Part shown: in pieces, positions 1-6,236 of the stretch
Numbering within the stretch: position 1 is the first letter of the stretch
Layout of the letters: every line of letters begins with the position of its first letter
Origin: a bacterium
GTDB lineage: Bacteria; Latescibacterota; UBA2968; UBA8231
Length of the DNA stretch: 9,703 nucleotides
Reading direction: 5' to 3'
NCBI GenBank assembly: GCA_027593305.1
Contig: JAQCJA010000138.1
Span: 1 to 9,703 of the forward strand
The notes under the pieces: model-generated
Seen by the model: the letters and a program-made list of their open reading frames with translations, nothing else
Told to the model about the DNA's origin: nothing
Databases searched by the model: none
Position numbers and translations under genes: made by a program

Positions 1-1
1 G

Positions 2-82
2 GGTCTGCTCTGCATCCAGGCCACGGGGTATCCCTATGGGGTCGACCGCGTCGTGCGGGTCGCCGAAGTCTGCTGCTCGTGA
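2..82 (+). CDS. C-terminal end of an unidentified upstream gene (partial)
   Basis: An open frame runs from the window edge to a TGA at 80-82 and encodes 26 residues, ending ...VDRVVRVAEVCCS. The stop overlaps the GTG start of the next gene (79-81) as GTGA, which is the same 4-nt coupling used by the other gene pairs here. That overlap is the main reason to believe the frame is real. The fragment is too short to assign a family. It is probably the upstream member of an operon with the methyltransferase that follows. Confidence 0.6.
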   Translation, partial: GLLCIQATGYPYGVDRVVRVAEVCCS

Positions 83-669
83 GCGAGACTCTGGATGCGG
101 CGTTGCAGTTGCGCCTCGAAGCCCTCTGTGACGAGGGCTGGGACCTGTGGTCGGCATTTGATGCCGAAGTTCGCCAGGACAACTGGCATCCCTTCGTTGC
201 CGCTGACTACCATGTAGTGCAGGAGGCTCTGATCAAACTTCGTGCACCCGGTCGGCGCTTTCTGGAACTTGGTTCGGCGACAGGCGTGATCACCATCATG
301 GCCGACCTGCTGGGCTACGAGGCGTGTGGCATCGAGCTCGACGCCGATCTGGTCCGTATCGCCCGCGACCTGGCGGCACGCTCCGGATCGGCGGCTCGAT
401 TCGTCGCCGGCAGTTTCCTGCCCTCCGGCTTCGTCCTGCGCAAGGGCGAGGACCCGCGTCTGGGCACCATCGGCGAAGCGGCCTCGGCCTATCCGGCCCT
501 GGGTCGCACGCTCGATGACTTTGATGTCGTCTTTGGTTTTCCCTGGGATGGCGAGGAGAGTACAATGCTGGAACTCATGCGCATGTGGGGTTCACCCGAG
601 TCCCGCCTGCTGCTGCACAGCGTCGCGCGCGGCGTCGAGGTGTATCGTGGCGGAAAGCTGGTCCCATGA
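79..669 (+). CDS. class I SAM-dependent methyltransferase-like protein
   Basis: This 196-residue protein has the hallmarks of a Rossmann-fold SAM methyltransferase. Residues 62-70 (LELGSATGV) form the glycine-rich motif I. The acidic end of the next strand is at about residues 84-88 (GIELD), where Glu86 would bind the SAM ribose. A strand followed by DVVFGFPWDG at about 149-158 sits where motif IV and the catalytic loop lie. No signal peptide or membrane segment is seen, so it should be cytoplasmic. The substrate cannot be told; the N-terminal 50 residues (WDLWSAF, WHPFVAADY) are not a domain I recognise. The GTG start at 79 is chosen because it overlaps the upstream stop. Its own stop overlaps the ATG of the next gene (666), so the three genes are probably co-translated. 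The length is at the short end for the fold, but no lesion is visible. Confidence 0.8.
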   Translation: MSETLDAALQLRLEALCDEGWDLWSAFDAEVRQDNWHPFVAADYHVVQEALIKLRAPGRRFLELGSATGVITIMADLLGYEACGIELDADLVRIARDLAARSGSAARFVAGSFLPSGFVLRKGEDPRLGTIGEAASAYPALGRTLDDFDVVFGFPWDGEESTMLELMRMWGSPESRLLLHSVARGVEVYRGGKLVP

Positions 670-1856
670 AACGTCCTCGCATTGCCGCCCTGGTGTCGAT
701 CTACCGCAAACATGCACACGCCCAGCACATTGTCGATCGCTTCCTCGAGGGCTACGGCTGGAACGGCGCCCACCACCGTCCGGAGATGGACGTCGTTTCC
801 ATGTACGTCGACCAGGTGGGTGACGACGATGTCAGCGCCGAACGCGCGGCACGTCATGCGGGGCTGACCCTCTATCCGACGATCGCCGAGTGTCTCACGC
901 TGGGCGGCAGCGACCTGGCCGTCGATGGCGTGCTGATCATCGCCGAGCATGGTGACTACGCCGTCAACGACAAGGGCCAGACCTTGTGGCCCCGGTATGA
1001 ATTCTTCAAGCAGATGGAGTCCGTGTTCCGCACCTGCGGGCGAAGTGTTCCCGTGTTTAACGACAAGCACCTGTCATGGAACTGGGACTGGGCGCTGGAG
1101 ATGTATCAGGCCTCCCGCGAACTGAACTTTCCGTTCATGGCAGGTTCGTCTCTTCCGGTCACATGGCGCGTACCGGACGTCGAAATGCCGGAGGATGCAC
1201 GGATTGAAGAGGCCCTGTGTGTCGGTGTCAGCTGGATCGACGGTGGTGACTTTCATGCCTTTGAGACGGTGCAGGCCATGGTCGAGCGCCGCCGCGGCGG
1301 AGAAACCGGCGTCAAGTGGGTTCAGGGGTACCGGGGGGAGGCGTTCTGGCGCGCCCACGCGGAGGGCCTGTGGTCACGCGAACTGTTTGAGACCTGTCTG
1401 AGTCGCAGCCACACGCTGACATCGGCGCGCCCGGGTTTCAATGATGTGTTCCCCACCATCGATGAAATGAAATCGCTGATGAAGGACCCCTGGGCCTATG
1501 TCTACGAACACGTCGATGGCCTGCGTTGTTGCGTCATCGCCGGCAACGGACTGGTGGGAGACTTCAACTTTGCCGCTCGCCTCAAAGGCCGCCAGCAACC
1601 CCTGTCGACGAATATCTACCTGCCCATGCCCTCACCCCCCGGCACGTTGGCGAGCTTCTTCTCGCCCCTGACACACAATATCGAGCAGATGTTCCACACC
1701 GGTCGGGAGACGTACCCCATCGAGCGCACGCTGTTGACGACGGGACTCACCGAGGCTGGTGTCACCAGCCTGCACCGGGACGGCGTCCGCATCGACACAC
1801 CGCACCTGGATATCAAGTACCGGGCGAGCCCGGAGTCGACCCACTGGCGCACCTAG
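666..1856 (+). CDS. conserved protein of unknown function, distantly Gfo/Idh/MocA-like
   Basis: The protein has 396 residues. The ATG at 666 overlaps the upstream TGA (ATGA), and the protein then begins MKRPRIAALVSIYRK. An in-frame upstream extension to 585 lies inside the methyltransferase gene and is rejected. Distinctive blocks are AEHGDY (93-98), FNDKHLSWNW (131-140), MAGSSLPVTWR (158-168), RRRGGETGVKWVQG (208-221) and GRETYPIERTLLTTGL (346-361). From memory, proteins with these blocks are widespread in Planctomycetes, Acidobacteria and related environmental genomes and are annotated as hypothetical. The NDKHL block and the tail recall Gfo/Idh/MocA oxidoreductases, but there is no N-terminal GxGxxG dinucleotide motif, so a redox role should not be assumed. 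The protein looks full length. Its stop codon shares the CTAG at 1853-1856 with the stop of the minus-strand vapC remnant. Confidence 0.75.
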   Translation: MKRPRIAALVSIYRKHAHAQHIVDRFLEGYGWNGAHHRPEMDVVSMYVDQVGDDDVSAERAARHAGLTLYPTIAECLTLGGSDLAVDGVLIIAEHGDYAVNDKGQTLWPRYEFFKQMESVFRTCGRSVPVFNDKHLSWNWDWALEMYQASRELNFPFMAGSSLPVTWRVPDVEMPEDARIEEALCVGVSWIDGGDFHAFETVQAMVERRRGGETGVKWVQGYRGEAFWRAHAEGLWSRELFETCLSRSHTLTSARPGFNDVFPTIDEMKSLMKDPWAYVYEHVDGLRCCVIAGNGLVGDFNFAARLKGRQQPLSTNIYLPMPSPPGTLASFFSPLTHNIEQMFHTGRETYPIERTLLTTGLTEAGVTSLHRDGVRIDTPHLDIKYRASPESTHWRT

Positions 1857-2223
1857 AGCCGCGCGGCGGAAACCTCACGACAACTTGGGTCAGGGCGGAT
1901 GGTAGCGGCGCAGATGAGAAAGTCCGTGTTCGACCCCTGGATCCCGCGTAGACGGCTGAGGTTGAAGTACTGGGCGGCCCGCTCGTCGTCCTCGGCCTCC
2001 AGGGGCAGGTCAACGAAGGCGCGCAACTGTTCGGCCAGAGCTTCCACCTGTTCGATTCGTTGAATCCCGGAGAGAATCTCCTGACGGATGGGACCATCAG
2101 CCCGACCCGGGCATCTTCGACCAGGCGACGAAGCTCGTCGGCATGAGCCGAGGTCGAATCCTGGCGCCGCAGGCCGAGGGACCAGACGCAGGTCCAGACG
2201 CAGGTATCGGGAAGGACTCTCAC
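1853..2223 (-). pseudogene. vapC: vapC remnant: PIN-domain toxin with duplication, frameshift and lost 3' end
   Basis: Read on the minus strand from GTG 2223-2221, the protein begins VRVLPDTCVW, the PIN-domain N-terminus with its first catalytic Asp. It overlaps the ancestral vapB stop (2222-2220) as GTGA. Three lesions are visible. An exact 12-bp tandem duplication (2182-2205) doubles TCVW in frame. A missing base near 2095-2097 shifts the frame: VGLM is followed by VPSV instead of GPIRQEILSG, which continues in the -1 frame. That second frame then reads well through RGIQGSNTDFLICAATIR, which carries the second Glu and the third Asp, down to about 1895. There homology stops; the last 13 residues before TAG are unrelated. 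The C-terminal strand with the fourth acidic residue, normally about 30-35 residues, is absent. It cannot make a functional PIN ribonuclease. Confidence 0.85.
2182..2205. repeat. exact 12-bp tandem duplication inside vapC
   Basis: CCAGACGCAGGT occurs at 2182-2193 and again, identically, at 2194-2205. On the coding (minus) strand it doubles Thr-Cys-Val-Trp next to the first PIN catalytic Asp without changing frame. VapC proteins have one copy of this segment, so this is a recent insertion by slippage. Confidence 0.9.
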
Positions 2224-2420
2224 TCGATGCGCCGCTGGGCCTTGTAGTCGTACTCCTCGTCCTAATCGATGCAACCGAAAGAGTCGAGAACACGCCGCTG
2301 ACGATGGCGCTCGACGTACTCCAGCAGTGCCGCTGTGACAGCGGCCTTTTTCGTCCGATGCCCACCGATCTCCACCGCATCCTCGATCAGCGCATCATCG
2401 AGAGCCAGGTTTGTCGCCAT
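2220..2420 (-). pseudogene. vapB: vapB antitoxin with in-frame amber codon
   Basis: From ATG 2420-2418 the minus strand encodes MATNLALDDALIEDAVEIGG, then HRTKKAAVTAALLEYVERH and RQRRVLDSFGCID, the ribbon-helix-helix VapB antitoxin pattern. A TAG at 2264-2262 interrupts it after 52 residues. The same frame continues directly with DEEYDYKAQRRIE and a TGA at 2222-2220, which is the usual VapB C-terminal tail that binds the toxin. The family normally has Tyr at the interrupted position (I-D-Y-D), so one base change, TAC or TAT to TAG, explains the lesion. The intact product would be 66 residues, normal for the family. The truncated form might still bind DNA, but it lacks the toxin-binding tail. 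The start at 2420 is preferred over upstream in-frame ATGs because homology begins there. Confidence 0.88.
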
Positions 2421-2625
2421 CTCTTGCCATCCCGTGAAATGCTTACACGCAATCTTGCACATTGATGTGTGTGGATCAAGATCCCTGTGCATCGCAGGGT
2501 CGATCTCGGCCTGCTCGCGGCCATGTACAGTGTCACCTTCGGCAAACAGCCGTTTGCCCGAAACCTCGTTTTCGCCATAGGTGTCAGTGACAGTTGTGGT
2601 GGCCATCATTCGCAGGGAGCAGACC
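2421..2625. other. divergent intergenic region between vapB and the URO-D operon
   Basis: This 205-bp gap separates minus-strand vapB from the plus-strand gene at 2626 and must have held promoters for both. A minus-strand frame stays open from 2603 into vapB, with weaker third-position GC bias than the real genes and no recognisable family. I do not call it. TGTCAGTGACA at 2582-2592 is an 11-bp inverted repeat (5+1+5) just upstream of the plus-strand start and could be a small operator. I see no convincing -35/-10 pair. Confidence 0.4.
2614..2619 (+). promoter_or_regulatory. Shine-Dalgarno AGGGAG deciding the start at 2626
   Basis: AGGGAG lies 6 nt before ATG 2626. It favours this start over the in-frame start at 2581, whose extra 15 residues do not look like the family and lie over the upstream inverted repeat. 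Confidence 0.65.
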
Positions 2626-3624
2626 ATGAAGGCACGGGACGTCATCATCGCCAACATCGAATGTCTGGCGCCGGATCGCATCGGCTTTCAGTTCGGCGGC
2701 AACGACGACTGGCGGCGGGATCTGACAGGCGCCACCTGCGACCACGGCATCCAGGTGCGGCGCTGGGTCGAAGGCGACTTCGAGTACTATACCGACATCT
2801 GGGGCAATGTCTGGTACCGACTGCAATCTCTGTCTCAGGGGGGCGAGATCCAGAGGCCCGTGCTCGAACAGTGGCACGACCTCGACCGCCTCGAACTTCC
2901 CGACCTGGACAATCCCGCCTACTACGAGCAGGCACGCCGCCTGGGGGCGTCGGACAGCGACCTGTTCCGGGTGGGCTGGATGCCGGGTTGGCCCTTCGCC
3001 ACCTGCCGGTACATGCGTCGCATGGAGGTCTACTTCGTCGACCTGCTGTCCGAGCGGGAGCATATCGATATCCTCCACGACCGGGTCACCCGTCTGCTGG
3101 AAGGGGTGATCGACCGCTTCGGTGAGGCCGGCATGGACGGCATCATGTTCTGTGAGGACCTCGGCGTGCAGGACCGCCTCCTCATGAGCCCCGCCCTGTG
3201 GCGCGACGTTTTCCGCCCCCTGTACGAACGGCTCACGGCACGGGCCCACAGTCATGGCATGAAGGTCATCCAGCATTCCTGCGGTTTCAACTGGGAACTT
3301 AACGACGACCTGTGTGAGGCCGGCATCGACTGCCTGCAGTTCGATCAGACCGTGCTCTATGACATGGAGGGCCTCGCAGAAAAGCTGCGCCACCACCACG
3401 TCGGGCTCTATTCGCCGTGCGATATCCAGCAGGTCATGCCCACCGGTGACCGGGCCTACATCGAGAGTGAAACCGAACGCCTGGTGCAGACCTTCCGCAG
3501 TGGCTTCATCGCCAAGAACTACGGCGACCTGCACGGCATCGGTGTCGAACCCGAGTGGGACCGCTGGGCGTACGAGACCTTCGTGCGCGTCGGCTGTGCG
3601 GACAGCGTGGTGCAGACGGTATGA
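2626..3624 (+). CDS. URO-D superfamily protein 1, with a His-x-Cys site (methyltransferase-like)
   Basis: The protein has 332 residues and starts MKARDVIIANIECLAPDRIG. It follows the uroporphyrinogen-decarboxylase fold pattern: a mixed N-terminal region, FCEDLGVQDRLLMSP at 175-189 (the typical (D/E)DLGxQ...P segment), then HSHGMKVIQHSCG at 208-220 and a late strand SPCDIQQVMPTGD at 263-275. It lacks the N-terminal Arg-rich substrate loop of HemE and is unlikely to act in haem synthesis. His217-Ser-Cys219 matches the first half of the His-x-Cys...Cys zinc site of corrinoid methyltransferases such as MtaA and CmuA. Cys265 is a possible further ligand, although it does not sit where the second Cys of MtaA is expected. 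No corrinoid protein gene is in the window. The stop overlaps the next ATG (ATGA, 3621-3624), coupling it to a second URO-D-like protein. Its substrate is unknown. Confidence 0.82.
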   Translation: MKARDVIIANIECLAPDRIGFQFGGNDDWRRDLTGATCDHGIQVRRWVEGDFEYYTDIWGNVWYRLQSLSQGGEIQRPVLEQWHDLDRLELPDLDNPAYYEQARRLGASDSDLFRVGWMPGWPFATCRYMRRMEVYFVDLLSEREHIDILHDRVTRLLEGVIDRFGEAGMDGIMFCEDLGVQDRLLMSPALWRDVFRPLYERLTARAHSHGMKVIQHSCGFNWELNDDLCEAGIDCLQFDQTVLYDMEGLAEKLRHHHVGLYSPCDIQQVMPTGDRAYIESETERLVQTFRSGFIAKNYGDLHGIGVEPEWDRWAYETFVRVGCADSVVQTV

Positions 3625-4688
3625 CGCCGGCCCAGCGGCTGGAGCACATCTTCCGCGGCGACATGGTCGACGTCGTGCCCTTCGCGCTGAAGGGCTGGCG
3701 CATACCCCAGTGCGAGGCTGAGCGGCGCTTGCGCAACGACGGCATGGCCATCCTCGACATGGCGGCGGTGTACCGCAGTCACAGTCCCAACGTCGAAGTG
3801 GAAACATGCAGCTACGTGCAGGATGGCATCGGTTACCAGCGGCGTATGGTGCGGACACCCGTGGGTTGCCTGAGTTCGATCCACCGGCCTCTGGGGGGCC
3901 CGCAGGTGGAGCGTACGACGTGGCTCGTGGATCCGCCCTTCAAGTCCCCCGACGACTACGCCATCCTCGAGTTCATGGTGCAGGATCGCCAGTACGAGCC
4001 GTGCTACGACGTGTTTGCCGCAGCCGTAGCAGCGATGGGGGGCGAGGCGATGTTCAAGACGGGTGCCCCGGGATGCGCTCTGCACACCGTGATCTACAGC
4101 TTCATGGGACCCGAACGTTTCGCCATCGAATGGGCGGAGCGCCGGGATCGCGTGCTGCAGTTGTGCGCGGCGATGGCACACAACGAGCAGGTCATCTACG
4201 AGATCGTTGCCGGTTCGCCGGCGCTGCTGGTGCAGTGTGGCGGCAACTACGCACCGGAGATGCTGGGGCGGGAGCGTTTTGCCGACCACGTGCTGCCCCA
4301 TTGGGATGCCGTGGCGGCGGTGCTGCACGAAGGTGGCAAACAACTGGGCTGCCATCTCGACGCCAACAACGCCGTCTGGGCCGCAGAAATCGGCGCCGCC
4401 CCCCTCGACTGGATCGAAGCCTTTACGCCGGCGCCGGATACGGACATGACCCTGGCCCAGGCGCGTGCCGCCTGGCCGGGAAAGACGCAGTTCATCAACT
4501 TCCCGTCGTCGGTACACCTGCAGCCGGCAGAGGAGATCGCTGCCACCACACGCCAACTCCTGCGGGAAGCGGCCCCCGGCGACCGCCTCGTCATCGGCAT
4601 CACCGAAAACGTGCCCGAAAACCGCTGGCGCGAGAGTTTCCGCACGATCCTCGACACCCTCAACCACGAGGGACGCCTGCCATTGTGA
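3621..4688 (+). CDS. URO-D superfamily protein 2
   Basis: The protein has 355 residues and opens MTPAQRLEHIFRGDMVDVVP, the usual superfamily start. Key blocks are QCGGNYAPEMLGRERF at 205-220, CHLDANN at 244-250, IEAFTPAPDTDMT at 265-277, FINFPSSVHL at 291-300 and GITENVPENRW at 326-336. The set points to a non-HemE subfamily. At the position where zinc-binding members have His-x-Cys, it has His245-Leu-Asp247, so the metal ligands differ from the upstream paralogue. The start at 3621 is fixed by the ATGA overlap and by the family start; an in-frame extension to 3555 lies inside the previous gene. The TGA (4686-4688) falls on the seam of a 15-bp tandem duplication, so the extreme C-terminus may be recent. 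The protein otherwise looks intact. Its function and substrate are unknown. Confidence 0.82.
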   Translation: MTPAQRLEHIFRGDMVDVVPFALKGWRIPQCEAERRLRNDGMAILDMAAVYRSHSPNVEVETCSYVQDGIGYQRRMVRTPVGCLSSIHRPLGGPQVERTTWLVDPPFKSPDDYAILEFMVQDRQYEPCYDVFAAAVAAMGGEAMFKTGAPGCALHTVIYSFMGPERFAIEWAERRDRVLQLCAAMAHNEQVIYEIVAGSPALLVQCGGNYAPEMLGRERFADHVLPHWDAVAAVLHEGGKQLGCHLDANNAVWAAEIGAAPLDWIEAFTPAPDTDMTLAQARAAWPGKTQFINFPSSVHLQPAEEIAATTRQLLREAAPGDRLVIGITENVPENRWRESFRTILDTLNHEGRLPL

Positions 4689-4701
4689 CGCCTGCTATTG
4701 C
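4672..4701. repeat. imperfect 15-bp tandem duplication over a stop codon
   Basis: GACGCCTGCCATTGT (4672-4686) is followed directly by GACGCCTGCTATTGC (4687-4701), with 13 of 15 bases identical. The TGA stop of URO-D protein 2 spans the seam (T4686, G4687, A4688). Without the duplication the frame would run a few codons further to a TGA equivalent to 4707-4709. Confidence 0.8.
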
Positions 4702-4723
4702 CATGCTGAAATCCGTGCGCCTC

Positions 4724-4751
4724 CAGACAACGTGATTCAGACAACGTGACT
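4724..4751. repeat. imperfect 14-bp tandem duplication in the gap before the aminotransferase
   Basis: CAGACAACGTGATT (4724-4737) is followed by CAGACAACGTGACT (4738-4751), with 13 of 14 bases identical. It lies in the 84-bp gap between URO-D protein 2 and the aminotransferase, 22 bp after another tandem duplication. No inverted symmetry suggests a binding site, so it looks like slippage. Confidence 0.8.
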
Positions 4752-4772
4752 CCTGTAACCCCCGGGTGACCC

Positions 4773-6236
4773 ATGTTTGATCAACTCGCCATCATCGGTT
4801 GCCCCCGCGCCATCCCCGAAGAAGTTCAGTTTCGCATGTGGCCCGAGGTAACTGAGCAGGGCGAGGCACTTGTGCTGGCCTCTCTGCGCCAGGACAGACA
4901 TGCCTTTGGTCCCCACGCCGAACTGCTGCAGAGCGAATTCGCCACCTGGAATGGCAACCGTTTCTGCTTCGCCACCAACAGCGGCACAGCGGCGCTGCAC
5001 ATGTGTGTCGCCGCCTGTGGCATCGGACCGGGGGACGAAGTCATCACACCGGCCCTCTCGTGGACCAGCAGTGCCACGTGTATCCTGCACCACAACGCGA
5101 TTCCCATCTTCGTTGATGTCGACTGGGAGTCGATGCACATCGATCCCGCTGCGATCGAAGCGGCGATCACACCCAAGACGCGGGGCATTCTGGTCGTGCA
5201 CTACTGGGGCGTCGCCTGCGACATGGACGCCATCATGACGATCGCCAGGCGCCATGGCCTGGCGGTGATCGAAGATGCCTGTCAGGCGGTGGGCGCAACC
5301 TGCGAGGGCCGCAAGGTGGGCACCCTCGGTGATGCTGCCGCCTTCAGCCTCAACCAGAACAAGAACTTCACCGGCGGTGAGGGCGGCCTCTTCGTCACCA
5401 ACGACGAAGCCACCTTCATCCGTGGCAAAGCCGTATCCAGTTTCAGCGACATGCGGCCACCGGAAGCCGGTCGCGAATACCATGACTACGGTCTCGGCTG
5501 GATGTACCGCACCTCCGATCTGCCCGCAGCCTTCGCCCTCAGCCAGTTGCGCCGACTCGACGCCACCAACGCCCACGCGCTGCGCAACTGGCAAAGCCTC
5601 CAGCGGCAACTGGCAGGCACACCCCATCTGGTCCCAGCCTTCCACACGGCGGAACGCCCGACGAATGGCTACGCCTACGTGCTGCGCGTCACGCCGGAAA
5701 CAGCCATAGACCTCGACGTCGACCTGAGCGCGCTGGCGACGGGGATCGGCGCAGCTCTTGGCGCCGAGGGCAGCAGATTCTCCCGCGCCAACTGGCTCCT
5801 GCCGGCGCACTCCGTGTTCCAGGCCAAGAACGCCTACGGCGGCGGCTATCCCTGGAGCGCCGCCCACACGCGCCCCGACATCTCCTACGACCTGTCGCAG
5901 TATCCCTCTCGGCACAGCAACACGCGACATCACCCCCACCCGGCCGGCGCTGATTCAGGGACAGAAGCATGTGCGCCTCGGGCAGACCGCTCTCGATCCG
6001 CTCACCGTCACCGCCTGGGTCATCGGCGGGCCCACGGATCATGCCATCCTCGTCTCCTGCGATCTGGCTTTCCCTTCGGCAGGGCTCTACGCCTCTGTCC
6101 GTGCACAACTGGCCACGCAGCTATCCGAGATCGATCCCGCCGCTGTCATCCTGCTGGCGACACACACGCACACGTCTCTGGTCCTGGAAGATGGCTTCTA
6201 CCCGCACCCGGGGGGCGATGTGATGACCGCCGATGA
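4773..6236 (+). CDS. DegT/DnrJ/EryC1/StrS-type PLP aminotransferase with scrambled C-terminus
   Basis: Residues 1 to about 378 form a standard DegT/DnrJ/EryC1/StrS aminotransferase, a family that transaminates keto-sugars and related carbonyl compounds with PLP. The PLP-phosphate loop NSGTAALH is at 69-76, IEDACQAVGA at 166-175 supplies the Asp168 that pairs with the pyridine nitrogen, and FSLNQNKNFTGGEGG at 191-205 holds the Schiff-base Lys197. ANWLLPAHSVFQAKN and PDISYDLSQYP (368-378) are also family-like. After 5906 the frame leaves the family and continues for 109 Arg/His-rich residues that are only the shadow of the next gene. The true C-terminal helices, perhaps 30-50 residues, are missing. 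ATG 4773 has GGGTGA 3 nt upstream (4764-4769). The catalytic core is complete, but folding of the hybrid is doubtful. The amine product is unknown. Confidence 0.85.
   Translation: MFDQLAIIGCPRAIPEEVQFRMWPEVTEQGEALVLASLRQDRHAFGPHAELLQSEFATWNGNRFCFATNSGTAALHMCVAACGIGPGDEVITPALSWTSSATCILHHNAIPIFVDVDWESMHIDPAAIEAAITPKTRGILVVHYWGVACDMDAIMTIARRHGLAVIEDACQAVGATCEGRKVGTLGDAAAFSLNQNKNFTGGEGGLFVTNDEATFIRGKAVSSFSDMRPPEAGREYHDYGLGWMYRTSDLPAAFALSQLRRLDATNAHALRNWQSLQRQLAGTPHLVPAFHTAERPTNGYAYVLRVTPETAIDLDVDLSALATGIGAALGAEGSRFSRANWLLPAHSVFQAKNAYGGGYPWSAAHTRPDISYDLSQYPSRHSNTRHHPHPAGADSGTEACAPRADRSRSAHRHRLGHRRAHGSCHPRLLRSGFPFGRALRLCPCTTGHAAIRDRSRRCHPAGDTHAHVSGPGRWLLPAPGGRCDDRR
5904..5910. other. deletion junction joining aminotransferase and ceramidase-like gene
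   Basis: Up to CCC 5904-5906 the aminotransferase frame reads as family sequence (SYDLSQYP). From CTC 5908-5910 the +2-shifted frame reads as ceramidase-like sequence (LGTATRDITPTRPALIQGQ). The two coding regions meet within about 7 bases, with no stop, intergenic sequence or start codon between them. A deletion that removed the end of one gene, the spacer and the start of the next explains this most simply. Confidence 0.7.

Noticed and set aside
1858..1867. GCCGCGCGGC palindrome after the stop at 1856 as a terminator
   Set aside because: It has no loop and no following T-run, so it is only a GC palindrome inside the vapC remnant.
2421..2681. N-terminal extension of vapB upstream of 2420, or a separate minus-strand gene from 2603
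   Set aside because: VapB homology starts exactly at 2420. The upstream frame has weaker codon bias and no recognised family, so it is treated as intergenic.
2584..3858. Long minus-strand open frame (424 codons) opposite URO-D proteins 1 and 2
   Set aside because: It is the antisense shadow of two well-supported genes in high-GC DNA. It has no recognisable motif and crosses a gene junction.
3519..4667. Long minus-strand open frame opposite URO-D protein 2
   Set aside because: Antisense shadow; the plus strand has clear family motifs and a coupled start.
3806..4735. 309-codon plus-strand frame overlapping URO-D protein 2
   Set aside because: Arg/Gly/Pro-rich out-of-frame shadow with no family features.
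5904..5910. Programmed ribosomal frameshift linking aminotransferase and ceramidase-like domains
   Set aside because: There is no slippery heptamer or downstream stem-loop that I can see. The aminotransferase also lacks its own C-terminal end, which a frameshift would not explain.
4737..5939. 400-codon minus-strand open frame opposite the aminotransferase
   Set aside because: The plus strand carries all DegT-family catalytic motifs; the antisense product is low in recognisable structure.
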